A DNA stretch of 64,000 bases from Coleofasciculus sp937127375 (GTDB taxonomy: Bacteria > Cyanobacteriota > Cyanobacteriia > Cyanobacteriales > Coleofasciculaceae), in the NCBI GenBank assembly GCA_040218875.1, contig JAVJQP010000032.1. The stretch is one strand, 5' to 3'. This document shows, piece by piece, positions 1-7,434 of the stretch. The notes beneath the pieces are model-generated. The model was not told the origin of the DNA. It did no database searches and saw only the letters and a program-made list of their open reading frames with translations. Position 1 is the first letter of the stretch. The number at the start of each line of letters is the position of its first letter. Both the position numbers and the translations under genes were made by a program.

Positions 1-1
1 T

Positions 2-349
2 GCATCAGAAAACGACAAAATAATCGGTGGCTTTGGTGGTGATAGCCTCACAGGTGGTGGCGGTGATGACCAATTTGTTTACCAAAGTATCCGCGATGTG
101 GGTGATATCATTACTGACTTTGAAATCGGTAGCGATCAAATTATTCTCACAGACGTTCTCGACAGCTTCGGTTACGAAGGTAATGATGCTATTGATGACG
201 GTTTTGTCGAAATCGAGTCAATAAGTTCTGGCAGTATTGTCAAACTTGATGCCGACGGTGCTGATGGTCAAGGCATTTTCCGTCCCTTTATCCTCGTGGA
301 AAATGTAGCGGCGGCTGACTTAAGTGCGGCGAGTAATTTCGTTTTCTAA
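2..349 (+). CDS. RTX-type calcium-binding protein, C-terminal end (partial)
   Basis: An open frame enters from the left edge and stops at 349, so only about 115 C-terminal residues are visible. It starts with glycine-rich nonapeptide-like repeats (GGFGGDSLTGGGGDDQFVY), the RTX/haemolysin-type calcium-binding signature. These are followed by the usual terminal segment with DIITDFEIGSDQIILTDVL. Such proteins are normally secreted by type I export and fold on binding Ca2+ outside the cell. What lies upstream (protease, haemolysin-like, adhesin) cannot be told from here. Confidence 0.8.
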   Translation, partial: ASENDKIIGGFGGDSLTGGGGDDQFVYQSIRDVGDIITDFEIGSDQIILTDVLDSFGYEGNDAIDDGFVEIESISSGSIVKLDADGADGQGIFRPFILVENVAAADLSAASNFVF

Positions 350-814
350 GGTATCCTCGTTGGTTCATCTGTAGGAAAGGATAACTCGGTGGGTTACGGC
401 AGATATGTAATTAAATGGTTTGTTTCCTAAATTAATTACTGCCTAACCCACCCTACGGATTAAGGGGAATTGGGGGTTATAGTACGGCATATTTTCCCAT
501 GGTATAAAACTATCTAAAATTCTAGCAAAAGTCAAGTGTTAATTCTATTGCCGATAACGCAGCAGTTAATCAGACATAATTTTTAAACTTAACGAACGTA
601 TGGCATCCCCAAAGGCAACTCTGGCAAATGCTTCACAGGTTGGCGTTCCTGCCCTATTGATGGATTTGTGGTGATATCTCTGGATTCTGGGAGAAGACAA
701 AATTTTATATTTTACGCCAATTAATTCATCCGCCAATACTGAACAAACCCCGAATTGAAAATAAAATGAAACCTAAGACAACCCCTGAACTAATGAAGTC
801 AGACCTAATCAACG
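350..814. other. Intergenic region, no gene seen
   Basis: The 465 bases between the RTX gene and the APH-like kinase hold the palindromic repeat described at 387-458. I see no convincing open frame or RNA gene in the rest. The promoter of the kinase gene must lie in the AT-rich second half, but no clear -35/-10 pair stands out. Confidence 0.5.
387..458. repeat. Palindromic repeat, GGTGGGTTACGGC type, copy 1
   Basis: The element starts with CGGTGGGTTACGGC and ends with GCCTAACCCACCCTACG. Its ends are inverted repeats around an AT-rich middle of about 40 bp. A second copy with the same ends but a different middle lies at 8829-8898. It looks like a small non-autonomous palindromic element of the kind common in cyanobacterial intergenic DNA. 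Confidence 0.7.
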
Positions 815-1996
815 ATGCAATTAAGCTCAATTAACCTGCCCAATTATTTAATCCGCCTGGGGCTATGTCCACCGGAAAACCAAAATCAGCTCATTATTAA
901 ACCCGTTGCGGCGAAAAACTTTAACCTCTTAGTCACCTTACCCGACGGTGAAAAACTCCTAGTTAAGCAAGAACGGTATAATCAAGACGGGAAAACAGCC
1001 GGAGAATTTAGTCAAGAATGGCGGATTCAAGAGTTTGTACAGCACTTTCCTGAACTTGCTACCCTTCACCCCTATCTACCCCAGGTACTGCACTTTGATC
1101 CGGGGGAATCAATCATCATATTCCGTTACTTAGACGAATACCGCGACTTAATGGAATTCTACGCCGAAGAGACAATCTTCCCGAGTGCGATCGCGGCGTC
1201 TATTGGTACCACTCTAGCAACCATTCATCGCACCACCTTTAACCGAGACGACTATCGGCAGTTTTTCTCACAACCGCCTCACACTCTCCCCGAAACCGTA
1301 CCCAACCTGATTGGCGGATTAGAACGAATCACCCCAGACATCTTTGGGCTGGTTCCCGTCGATGGACTCAAATTCTTTGCCCTCTATCAACGATACGACA
1401 GTTTAGGAAACGCGATCGCAGAACTTGGCAAAACCTTCACCCCCAGTTGTCTCACCCACAATGACCTAAAACTCAATAATATCCTGCTGTCTAACCACTG
1501 GGAACAATCGCGCGATCGCAGAGTACGATTGATTGACTGGGAACGTTCTCATTGGGGAGATCCAGCCTTTGACGTAGGAACTCTCATCGCTAGCTATATC
1601 CAAATTTGGCTGAATAGTTTAGTCATCAGCAACGCCCTGAGTCTCGAAGAATCCCTGCGGTTAGCCACAACTCCCCTCGACCAACTGCAACCCTCAATTG
1701 CCAGCTTAACCCAAGCCTATTTCCACAGCTTCCCCGAAATCTTAACACACCGCCCCACCCTCTTACTCCAAATCATCCAATTTGCCGGTTTAGCCTTAAT
1801 TCAACAAATTCAAGCAACAATTCAATACCAAAAATCCTTTAGCAACTCAGGAATCGCCATGCTACAAGTCGCCAAAACCCTACTCTGTCGTCCCCAACAA
1901 TCCATTCCCACCCTATTTGGCACCACAACACCCGATCTAATCCCCCCAAACCCCTCCCCCAACTCCCCCGAAACCCTCTGCGCCCCTCTGCGTTAA
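815..1996 (+). CDS. APH-like protein kinase/phosphotransferase of a RiPP cluster
   Basis: This 393-residue protein has the aminoglycoside-phosphotransferase (protein-kinase-like) fold. The catalytic loop HNDLKLNNILL lies near residue 216, and the metal-binding aspartate is in IDWERSHWGDPAFDVG about 25 residues later. Both motifs look intact. It sits 34 bp upstream of a HopA1-like gene. In class V lanthipeptide (LxmK) and thioamitide (TvaC) pathways, such a kinase phosphorylates precursor Ser/Thr before a HopA1-like lyase removes phosphate. That role is inferred here from the neighbour and from precursor genes downstream. The last 15 or so residues are Pro/Ser-rich and are encoded by a CTCTGCGTT-type repeat (about 1976-2017). 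No strong ribosome binding site precedes this ATG. Confidence 0.72.
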   Translation: MQLSSINLPNYLIRLGLCPPENQNQLIIKPVAAKNFNLLVTLPDGEKLLVKQERYNQDGKTAGEFSQEWRIQEFVQHFPELATLHPYLPQVLHFDPGESIIIFRYLDEYRDLMEFYAEETIFPSAIAASIGTTLATIHRTTFNRDDYRQFFSQPPHTLPETVPNLIGGLERITPDIFGLVPVDGLKFFALYQRYDSLGNAIAELGKTFTPSCLTHNDLKLNNILLSNHWEQSRDRRVRLIDWERSHWGDPAFDVGTLIASYIQIWLNSLVISNALSLEESLRLATTPLDQLQPSIASLTQAYFHSFPEILTHRPTLLLQIIQFAGLALIQQIQATIQYQKSFSNSGIAMLQVAKTLLCRPQQSIPTLFGTTTPDLIPPNPSPNSPETLCAPLR

Positions 1997-2030
1997 CCTC
2001 TGCGTTCCTCTGCGTTAAAAAAATAAAATC

Positions 2031-3122
2031 ATGCAACTCCTAAACATCCCCACCCATTCCCTCCTCGACACCTTACAAGACATCGCCAACACCATAGAAC
2101 TCAAAGCCAACTTTTCCATCCATCATCCCAACTACAAACCCTTTGAACTCCCCCAAGAAATAATTAACCGTCTCCAGAAAATGCCCTCAGACATCCAACA
2201 ACGCTACTGGAGTCTGCAACTGCGTGGCTTTCTCTACGGAATCTACTACAATCAATCCCTAGAAAATAGCCTCGCCCTGAATACCGATAACTCAGCCTTA
2301 CCCCTCGACCTAGAAAACAATACCCTTTTAGGATTAGACTTAAACTTCTATCAACAATTACACGATCACAATCAAGGAATCGGTTACTTTGACCCCGGTT
2401 GGTTCGTTCTCAAACAGGAAGCCGATAACACAATTGTCGTCAGCAAAGGCAGTTTAAAGCTGCACATTGAACCCCAACGCCATCTCCACCCCAACCAAGC
2501 CGCAGCTATTGGGGATACCGTAGCGATTCGGATGCCCAAAAACCTGATCCAAAACGGCTTTTACATGGCAGTAAGTAACGCCGGAACCCAAGCTGAACCC
2601 ACCTTAGATCATCCCTCAGAAACCGTGCGAATTTACTTTAACCTCACCCCAGACGGGGCGTTTTCTGTCATGGATAGCCTAACTCAGAAGTTTAACGCGA
2701 TTAACCTACCCTTTACCTTTAAAATCCTGTATAACCCCGCCGACTACGGACGTTATGATTCCGGGGTTTTCTACTTCGATAAACCCAATTACCCCACGGT
2801 TCGCCAACTGCTTCAGGTTATCTATGCGGAAAATCAAGCCCATTTTAAACCAGAAGTTCCCCTCTTTACCAAGGTACTCGCCCCCGGATTAGGGTTAGCC
2901 GAAGAACCCGATACCAAGTTTGGCACACAAGAAAGTTTTGGCATGAACCGTTGTCAACTGATTGCCAATGGGTTACTAGAAGCTTGGCAAAACGGTGATA
3001 ACTCACCAGACGGGCGAATGCAGGCAATTCTCCAACAGTTTTACCTGTTTGGGATTGACATAAACCGTGCCTATCTCAATGCCAATTCTGACGATAATTA
3101 TACACCTTTACTGGGTTCGTAG
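2031..3122 (+). CDS. HopA1-like (type III effector HopA1 family) protein, probable RiPP phospho-Ser/Thr lyase
   Basis: I recognise this 363-residue protein as HopA1-family from its C-terminal half: YFNLTPDGAFSVMDSL, the Tyr-rich stretch around NPADYGRYDSGVFYF, and the FTKVLAPGLGLAEEP/GMNRC segment. HopA1-like proteins act as lyases with APH-like kinases in class V lanthipeptide (LxmY) and thioamitide (TvaD) synthesis, making dehydroamino acids. The adjacent kinase and the two Ser/Thr/Cys-containing precursors downstream fit that role. This is inference; HopA1-family members in other settings are effectors. The stop codon lies inside a palindromic repeat (3119-3161), so the end of the gene may be repeat-derived. 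Confidence 0.65.
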   Translation: MQLLNIPTHSLLDTLQDIANTIELKANFSIHHPNYKPFELPQEIINRLQKMPSDIQQRYWSLQLRGFLYGIYYNQSLENSLALNTDNSALPLDLENNTLLGLDLNFYQQLHDHNQGIGYFDPGWFVLKQEADNTIVVSKGSLKLHIEPQRHLHPNQAAAIGDTVAIRMPKNLIQNGFYMAVSNAGTQAEPTLDHPSETVRIYFNLTPDGAFSVMDSLTQKFNAINLPFTFKILYNPADYGRYDSGVFYFDKPNYPTVRQLLQVIYAENQAHFKPEVPLFTKVLAPGLGLAEEPDTKFGTQESFGMNRCQLIANGLLEAWQNGDNSPDGRMQAILQQFYLFGIDINRAYLNANSDDNYTPLLGS

Positions 3123-3161
3123 TAGGCACTTTAGTGCCATAAGCGCTAAAGCGCTTACTAC
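3119..3161. repeat. Double-hairpin repeat, orientation A
   Basis: Two adjacent palindromes, GGCACTTTAGTGCC and AAGCGCTAAAGCGCTT, are bounded by GTAGTA and TACTAC. The same two palindromes recur in reverse-complement order at 58058-58109. It overlaps the stop codon of the HopA1-like gene and could also act as a weak transcript end. Confidence 0.75.
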
Positions 3162-3209
3162 AAGCTTACTACAAGCTTACGACAAACTCGCGCCATTCCC
3201 CTTACCATC

Positions 3210-4214
3210 ATGCAAATAACAGAAATTGCTCCCTCAGTTATCAAACCCGCCGTTAAAATCCCTGATTTTCCCGAATCTGACTTTTCATTTTACCGCCAAT
3301 TAGGACGGACTGATTTAACCGTTAGTTGTTTAGGATTAGGCGGGGGTGGTGGAATTTCGAGTCAGGATACACTATACGCCTTTGACCAAGGAATTAACTA
3401 CTTTTTCTATTCCAGCGACTTACACCACCATATTTATAGTTCCATGGCGGATGCCCTGCGTCAATTATGTAGTCGCAAATCATCGGTGCGGGAGAACGTC
3501 GTACTGGCAACAGTAACCTATATCAAGAATCCCGAAGTCGCACTGGCGGCTTTATTGGATCAGTTTGTGGAACTAAAAATTGACTATATCGATGTATTGT
3601 TTTGGGGATGGATTGGTGCGAATGATGGGCAATCGTTTAAGGATTGCTTGCAGCTTTCCCCTGATTTACGCGGTAAAAATTCCGTTTATCAGCGCACGAT
3701 TGAACGATTTTTCGGCACATCGGAACGGCTGAAGAAAATGGGGGCGGTGCGGTATATTGGTGCATCCTTCCACGATATGAACCTGGCGCAACAGTGGTCA
3801 ACGAGTCCCTTATTAGATGTGGTCATGGTGAGACATAATCTGGCACACCGTTCTGCCCAAAATCAGGTGTTTAATCGCTTAGATATTCGAGATTGTAATC
3901 GTCCTGGGATTGTTACCTTTAAGTCTACCGGGTCTCATTCTGGTGCGCTTTGGGATGCGCCTGCGGGGTTACCGGAAGGATGTTGGCAACCGTCTGTACC
4001 CGATTTATATCGGTATTCGTTGAGTCAGAACTGTGTTGATGTTTGTTTGACCGGATTGCGGTGTCGGGAGGAAATTGATGCGGCGATATCCGGTGTGCAA
4101 AAGGGAAAGTTAACCCCGAAAGAAATTGATTATCTCAATCTTTATGGGGATTTACATCGCCATCGGCTTTCTGTTTCCGATATCTCACCAGAACGCTTGA
4201 TTTATCGAGATTAA
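3210..4214 (+). CDS. Aldo/keto-reductase-fold protein of the RiPP cluster, catalytic tetrad not conserved
   Basis: This 334-residue protein has the aldo/keto reductase layout: an N-terminal LGRTDLTVSCLGLGGGGG strand, repeated beta/alpha units, and MGAVRYIGASFHD in the middle. The usual Asp-Tyr-Lys-His tetrad is hard to find. Where NFFDT..xxYG is expected the protein has NYFFYSSDLHHH. The lysine strand reads LATVTYIK, and the histidine strand reads DVLFWGWIG. It may therefore be a reductase with altered chemistry or a non-catalytic cofactor-binding partner. It is co-directional with the HopA1-like gene (87-bp gap holding a repeat) and likely belongs to the same pathway. One speculative role is to reduce a modified peptide; the missing tetrad argues against ordinary AKR chemistry. 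Confidence 0.65.
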   Translation: MQITEIAPSVIKPAVKIPDFPESDFSFYRQLGRTDLTVSCLGLGGGGGISSQDTLYAFDQGINYFFYSSDLHHHIYSSMADALRQLCSRKSSVRENVVLATVTYIKNPEVALAALLDQFVELKIDYIDVLFWGWIGANDGQSFKDCLQLSPDLRGKNSVYQRTIERFFGTSERLKKMGAVRYIGASFHDMNLAQQWSTSPLLDVVMVRHNLAHRSAQNQVFNRLDIRDCNRPGIVTFKSTGSHSGALWDAPAGLPEGCWQPSVPDLYRYSLSQNCVDVCLTGLRCREEIDAAISGVQKGKLTPKEIDYLNLYGDLHRHRLSVSDISPERLIYRD

Positions 4215-4262
4215 GTTTACCCAGTAGAAACGTTCCGTCAGAACGTCTGTTCAGGGTCAATT

Positions 4263-4327
4263 GTAGGGGCGGGTTTAGCCGTTTAATGGGGTGATTTTCC
4301 GATAACCTCTCAACAAAACCCGCCCTT
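4263..4327. repeat. GGGGCGGGTTT palindromic element
   Basis: The arms are TAGGGGCGGGTTTAGCC and AAAACCCGCCC around a variable middle. It is a member of the most frequent repeat family in the window (other copies at 10.7-11.4, 28.1, 56.2 and 61.9 kb) and sits between the AKR-like and PpiC genes. Confidence 0.75.
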
Positions 4328-4369
4328 GGTCAAAAACGGAATTAAACATTGTCATTACCGAGGAAAATC

Positions 4370-5122
4370 ATGCCAGAAACACTAGAACAATTCACCTTAC
4401 CCGAAGTTACCCCAGCAACGGATCAAGACATTCTTGCCTATTTACGCCATTCTTACCAAATCGCGCAAATTGCAGCAGCGGCGGAACAGAATGCGTTAAT
4501 TGTGGCGGTTTGTCAGCAATTAGGGATTACGGTATCTGAGGAGGAGTTACAAGCCGCAGGAGATGCATTTCGCCAGGAGAACAAACTGCTGGGAACATCG
4601 GAAACCTTAGCCTGGTTAGCACAACAGCGCATTTCTGTAGAAGATTGGTCTCAGGGAGTGCGGATATCGCTGCTGAGGCAGAAATTGAGAGAACATCTGT
4701 TTGGTGAAAAGGTTGATAGTCATTATATGAGCGATCGCGATAATTATAAACGGGTGGCGCTGTCTCAAATTCTGGTACGGGATTTGACAGAGGCGGTGAA
4801 AATTACCCAGGCGCTTCGTGAGGGGAAGGTGTCATTTTGTGTCTTAGCGTTAGAACACTCGAAGGGGAAGCAGTCAAAGGAAAATGGCGGTTTTGTCGGA
4901 GTGCGATTTTTGGCAGAATTGCTACCAGAGATTGCCCAGGCTGTCTCTGAGGCTGTAGAGGGTGAGGTGATTGATCCGGTTCAAACGAAGTTAGGGTATC
5001 ACATTCTTCGAGTTGATAAGTGGTTTCCGGCTGAGTTGGCTGAAGTCAGGGAACAGATGTTGGAGTCTCTGTTTCAGGGTTGGTTACAAGCGGGATATCA
5101 GTCTAACGCATTGGCTAAATAA
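4370..5122 (+). CDS. PpiC/parvulin-type peptidyl-prolyl isomerase
   Basis: This 250-residue SurA-like protein has an N-terminal helical part (about 1-125), then a parvulin domain. The domain is recognisable from ALSQILV, LALEHSKGKQSKENGGFVG and the terminal GYHILRVDKWF. I chose ATG 4370 over an in-frame TTG at 4349 because CGAGGAAAA sits just before it. No signal peptide is seen, so it should act in the cytoplasm. PpiC genes are recurrent partners of cyanobacterial double-glycine precursor peptides. Both precursors downstream have a proline at core position 3, a plausible substrate. A homologous gene lies at 7763-8506 in the opposite direction. A terminator at 5229-5265 separates it from the precursors. 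Confidence 0.8.
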   Translation: MPETLEQFTLPEVTPATDQDILAYLRHSYQIAQIAAAAEQNALIVAVCQQLGITVSEEELQAAGDAFRQENKLLGTSETLAWLAQQRISVEDWSQGVRISLLRQKLREHLFGEKVDSHYMSDRDNYKRVALSQILVRDLTEAVKITQALREGKVSFCVLALEHSKGKQSKENGGFVGVRFLAELLPEIAQAVSEAVEGEVIDPVQTKLGYHILRVDKWFPAELAEVREQMLESLFQGWLQAGYQSNALAK

Positions 5123-5636
5123 AAACATCAAGTAGGTGTCAATTCTGCCTCAAATTCAATTGGAGGCAGTTTTGTAAGGATTCAGACACAGTTGTCTTTC
5201 CGACTTGAATCGGTATTGGATTAGGTTGAAAGCCTGTCTCTAAATTGTTAGGGGCAGGTTTTTTGTTGGTAGATAGAGTCTAGTAAATTTTATATATAGT
5301 GTTTCTATTCTAATATAGCGGTTCTAAATCGCTGATAGTACATTCAACTGTAGGGGCGTAAGGCTTGCGCCCCTAGCCACGTATCTCATCTGAGAGAGTC
5401 TATAATTTAAGACAAAATATTTACTCTTTTTACTTGAGTGTAACTTATTCGTCAAACTAAATTATAAATTTACTCATGAAAATGCTAAAGGATGTATTCT
5501 GGGATATATACAATAGAGAATATACATTTATTTATATGTCTTTTTTTTAGTCAAAAATCACTTGCTCTGATGAGGTAAATCTATTAAATTATTAATGTAA
5601 ACGAAAACGAGTTCGCAGTTTAACGGAGAACTATCA
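5123..5636. other. Intergenic region with terminator and precursor-gene promoter
   Basis: This 514-bp, mostly AT-rich region holds a terminator near 5229-5265 and a palindrome GGGGCGTAAGGCTTGCGCCCC at about 5353-5373. The last 200 bases, which must contain the promoter of the precursor genes, are very AT-rich. I found no further precursor peptide in it. Confidence 0.5.
5229..5265 (+). terminator. Intrinsic terminator after the PpiC gene
   Basis: The arms AAGCCTGTCTC and GGGGCAGGTTT pair with G-U allowances and are followed by a run of six Ts. It lies about 105 bases after the PpiC stop. Transcription of the precursor genes is therefore likely to be independent of the enzyme genes. Confidence 0.6.
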
Positions 5637-5834
5637 ATGGCTACAATCAAAATCAGCAATCTCAATCCGGTTGGTTCCGAATTTTTCAACGATTCAGAAA
5701 CTTATCTTAATGAGTTGAATGGAGAACAGTTGAACATGATACAAGGGGGATCTACTCCTGCCTGTATTGCGGTTTCAGTATCAGTAGCATATTCAGCATT
5801 TCAACTTGGTCGATGGTGGGAGCGTCATTTCTAA
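5637..5834 (+). CDS. RiPP precursor peptide 1 (double-glycine leader)
   Basis: The peptide has 65 residues. The leader (1-38) starts MATIKISNLNPVGSEFFN and ends NMIQGG, a double-glycine cleavage site. The core (39-65) starts STPACIAVSV, has further Ser at core positions 9, 11 and 15, one Cys at position 5, and ends GRWWERHF. The leader is nearly the same as that of the next gene while the core differs, the usual pattern for RiPP precursors. GGAG at 5625-5628 is the ribosome binding site. If the kinase/HopA1 pair acts on it, a ring from residue 1 or 2 to Cys5 is possible. No C39 peptidase transporter is visible in the window, so leader removal and export must use genes elsewhere. Confidence 0.82.
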   Translation: MATIKISNLNPVGSEFFNDSETYLNELNGEQLNMIQGGSTPACIAVSVSVAYSAFQLGRWWERHF

Positions 5835-5896
5835 TAACTTGACAAAATAGTTTTGACTTTAATCAAGAATAAACTGAATTGGAGGAAAATTAACCA

Positions 5897-6091
5897 ATGG
5901 CTACGATTCAAATCTCTAACCTGCGTCCTACGGGTTCCGAATTATTTGGGGATTCCGAAAGCTATCTCAATGAGCTAACGAATGATGAGCTGACTATGAC
6001 GCACGGCGGTTCCTCTCCTGTTTGTAGCTTTGTAGTTGGCACTGCTCTTACAATCTACGGTGCTAACCAAAGTTGGTGGGGTTGTAAGTAA
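5897..6091 (+). CDS. RiPP precursor peptide 2 (double-glycine leader)
   Basis: This 64-residue paralogue of the preceding gene starts 62 bp after it. Its leader of exactly 38 residues begins MATIQISNLRPTGSELFG and ends TMTHGG. The core (39-64) begins SSPVCSFVVG, carries Thr at core positions 11 and 14, Ser at 21, and Cys at 5 and 25, and ends QSWWGCK. It shares with peptide 1 an S-[S/T]-P-x-C start and a Trp-Trp pair close to the C-terminus. GGAGGA at 5881-5886 is a strong ribosome binding site. A terminator at 6169-6206 closes the pair. Two Cys and several Ser/Thr would allow two thioether rings; this is inference. Confidence 0.82.
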   Translation: MATIQISNLRPTGSELFGDSESYLNELTNDELTMTHGGSSPVCSFVVGTALTIYGANQSWWGCK

Positions 6092-6168
6092 GCCAACTCT
6101 TGCCTAAATTTTTTAATGACTTCCTCCTAAACATAGGAGTTAATCAAATCTAGATTTGTTCAGTCTGC

Positions 6169-6206
6169 GCCTGCCTTTGACTTGTTTTCGAGGCAGGCAT
6201 TTTATT
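6169..6206 (+). terminator. Intrinsic terminator after the precursor pair
   Basis: A perfect eight-base stem GCCTGCCT/AGGCAGGC with a 14-base loop is followed by ATTTTATTT. It separates the precursor genes from the hypothetical gene at 6275. Confidence 0.8.
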
Positions 6207-6274
6207 TATGGGCATAGTTCGAGCAAGCAATAATGTTTATAATAATTATGAAGCCATTTTAAATAGTCCATAAA

Positions 6275-6667
6275 ATGACACTACCGTCTATTAGCCTCCC
6301 CTTCTCATTTGCCAATGTGTATGAAGGCTTTGCAAAAGCCCAAGGAATCCTGCGAGTTGATGAAAATGCCTTAACCTTAGAGTTTGAGATTAAAGATAAT
6401 CTCTTTGGCGTTCTTAAATCTGGAATAAAAGAGGTGATAATTCCCATTCAATACATTGAGTCAGTGACACTCAATAAAAGCTGGTTAAGAACAGCATTAG
6501 TTGTCAGAGTACAGAGGTTGAAATTACTTAGTTATATTCCGAAGCATGATCAAGGACAAGTCTGGCTATATATATCTCGGAATGATAGGTATATCGCATC
6601 TCAAGTTGCATCTTTTTTAAGGTTGAGAATATCAGAAAATGAGATAAATTTATTAGATACTAATTAA
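6275..6667 (+). CDS. Hypothetical 130-residue protein next to the RiPP precursors
   Basis: I do not recognise this protein with certainty. It alternates short beta-like stretches (AQGILRVDENALTLEFEIKD, IKEVIIPIQYIESVTL, ALVVRVQRLKLL, QVWLYISRND) and ends in a helix (IASQVASFLRLRI). This pattern resembles a bacterial PH-like domain. There is no signal peptide or membrane segment. It starts about 70 bases after the precursor terminator in the same direction, so membership in the peptide cluster is possible but unproven. No good ribosome binding site is obvious at this ATG. Confidence 0.55.
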   Translation: MTLPSISLPFSFANVYEGFAKAQGILRVDENALTLEFEIKDNLFGVLKSGIKEVIIPIQYIESVTLNKSWLRTALVVRVQRLKLLSYIPKHDQGQVWLYISRNDRYIASQVASFLRLRISENEINLLDTN

Positions 6668-6766
6668 ATAGTAAATAGATTTTTTATAGGTTAATAAGCT
6701 GCACTAGCATTTGCATTACCTTCACGGTAAGCGTCAAGGTTGCTGGTAATCAACACGCCCCAATTT

Positions 6767-6794
6767 GTAGAGACGTAGCATGCTACGTTTCTAC
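6767..6794. repeat. Palindrome GACGTAGCATGCTACGT, copy 1
   Basis: A near-perfect palindrome centred on GCATGC has outer GTAGAGACG/CGTTTCTAC arms. It belongs to the same family as 16034-16057, 51923-51946 and 55021-55048. It lies between convergent genes. Confidence 0.75.
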
Positions 6795-6835
6795 AATGGT
6801 AAAGGAAAATAGGGTTATCAAATCAGATGCAATTA

Positions 6836-7354
6836 TTATGAAGAGGTAGGAATTTGATCGCCGAAACTGTCAGACTGTCGAGCGACAGCCAAACGCTCTT
6901 TGTAAAACTCATCTAATGCGGCGCAAAACCTACCTGATTGCAACTGAATCCCTAAAGCATCAATGACGGCTAGGAAATCCAGAAAGGTAGCATTGTTATA
7001 GTTTTCCTCTTCATAAGCTTTGATTTGGTCTTCCGTGCGATCGCACAAATATGCCAGTTCCTTTTGTGTCAGTTTAAAAGCAATCCTGGCTTTAATTAAA
7101 AGCGTTGATAGTTTGTTGATGTCATCAAGATTAAGAATGACTGGCTGATTCGGATCATGGGAGATTAGGGTTTCATATTCGGCAAGTTCATCCTGAAGAG
7201 TCTTTAGCTGACTGTGGTATGAATCTTGGAGGAGTTGCCATCCATCGGGGTCATTCTGTTTCTTTTCTTCCTTTTGACGCACGGTTAGGATTGATCGCGC
7301 AAATTTATCTGCCCATTTTTTTGTTACCTGATACTCGTGTTCATTCTTAATCAT
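6836..7354 (-). CDS. Helix-turn-helix (XRE/HigA-like) protein
   Basis: The protein has 172 residues. Its N-terminal half is charged and helical (KKWADKFARSILTVRQKEEKKQ onward, likely coiled coil). The XRE-type HTH occupies about residues 85-145, with LLIKARIAFKLTQKELAYLCDRTEDQIKAYEE. That layout is typical of stand-alone HigA-like antitoxins. I chose ATG 7354 rather than GTG 7363 because this ATG overlaps the stop codon of a 27-codon frame upstream in ATGA style. No complete toxin is present beside it. It sits between the RiPP precursors and the second PpiC gene, but nothing ties it to them. Confidence 0.7.
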   Translation of the reverse strand: MIKNEHEYQVTKKWADKFARSILTVRQKEEKKQNDPDGWQLLQDSYHSQLKTLQDELAEYETLISHDPNQPVILNLDDINKLSTLLIKARIAFKLTQKELAYLCDRTEDQIKAYEEENYNNATFLDFLAVIDALGIQLQSGRFCAALDEFYKERLAVARQSDSFGDQIPTSS

Positions 7355-7434
7355 GGTTCCCACCTTCGTAAATTAATAGCAACGATTCCTTTGGGATTTT
7401 CACCTCGATCACGCTGAAAAAACTCTATTGACAT
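7351..7434 (-). CDS. 27-residue open frame overlapping the HTH gene
   Basis: ATG at 7434 opens a frame beginning MSIEFFQRDRGENPKG and ending INLRRWEP. Its TGA overlaps the ATG of the HTH gene (ATGA). It may be a leader peptide, a remnant of an upstream partner gene, or the true small first gene of the pair. The overlap is the only support; I do not recognise the sequence. Confidence 0.35.
   Translation of the reverse strand: MSIEFFQRDRGENPKGIVAINLRRWEP

Noticed and set aside
6836..7434. Complete toxin-antitoxin pair
   Set aside because: Only the HTH half is recognisable; the upstream 27-codon frame is too short and unlike HigB or other toxins.
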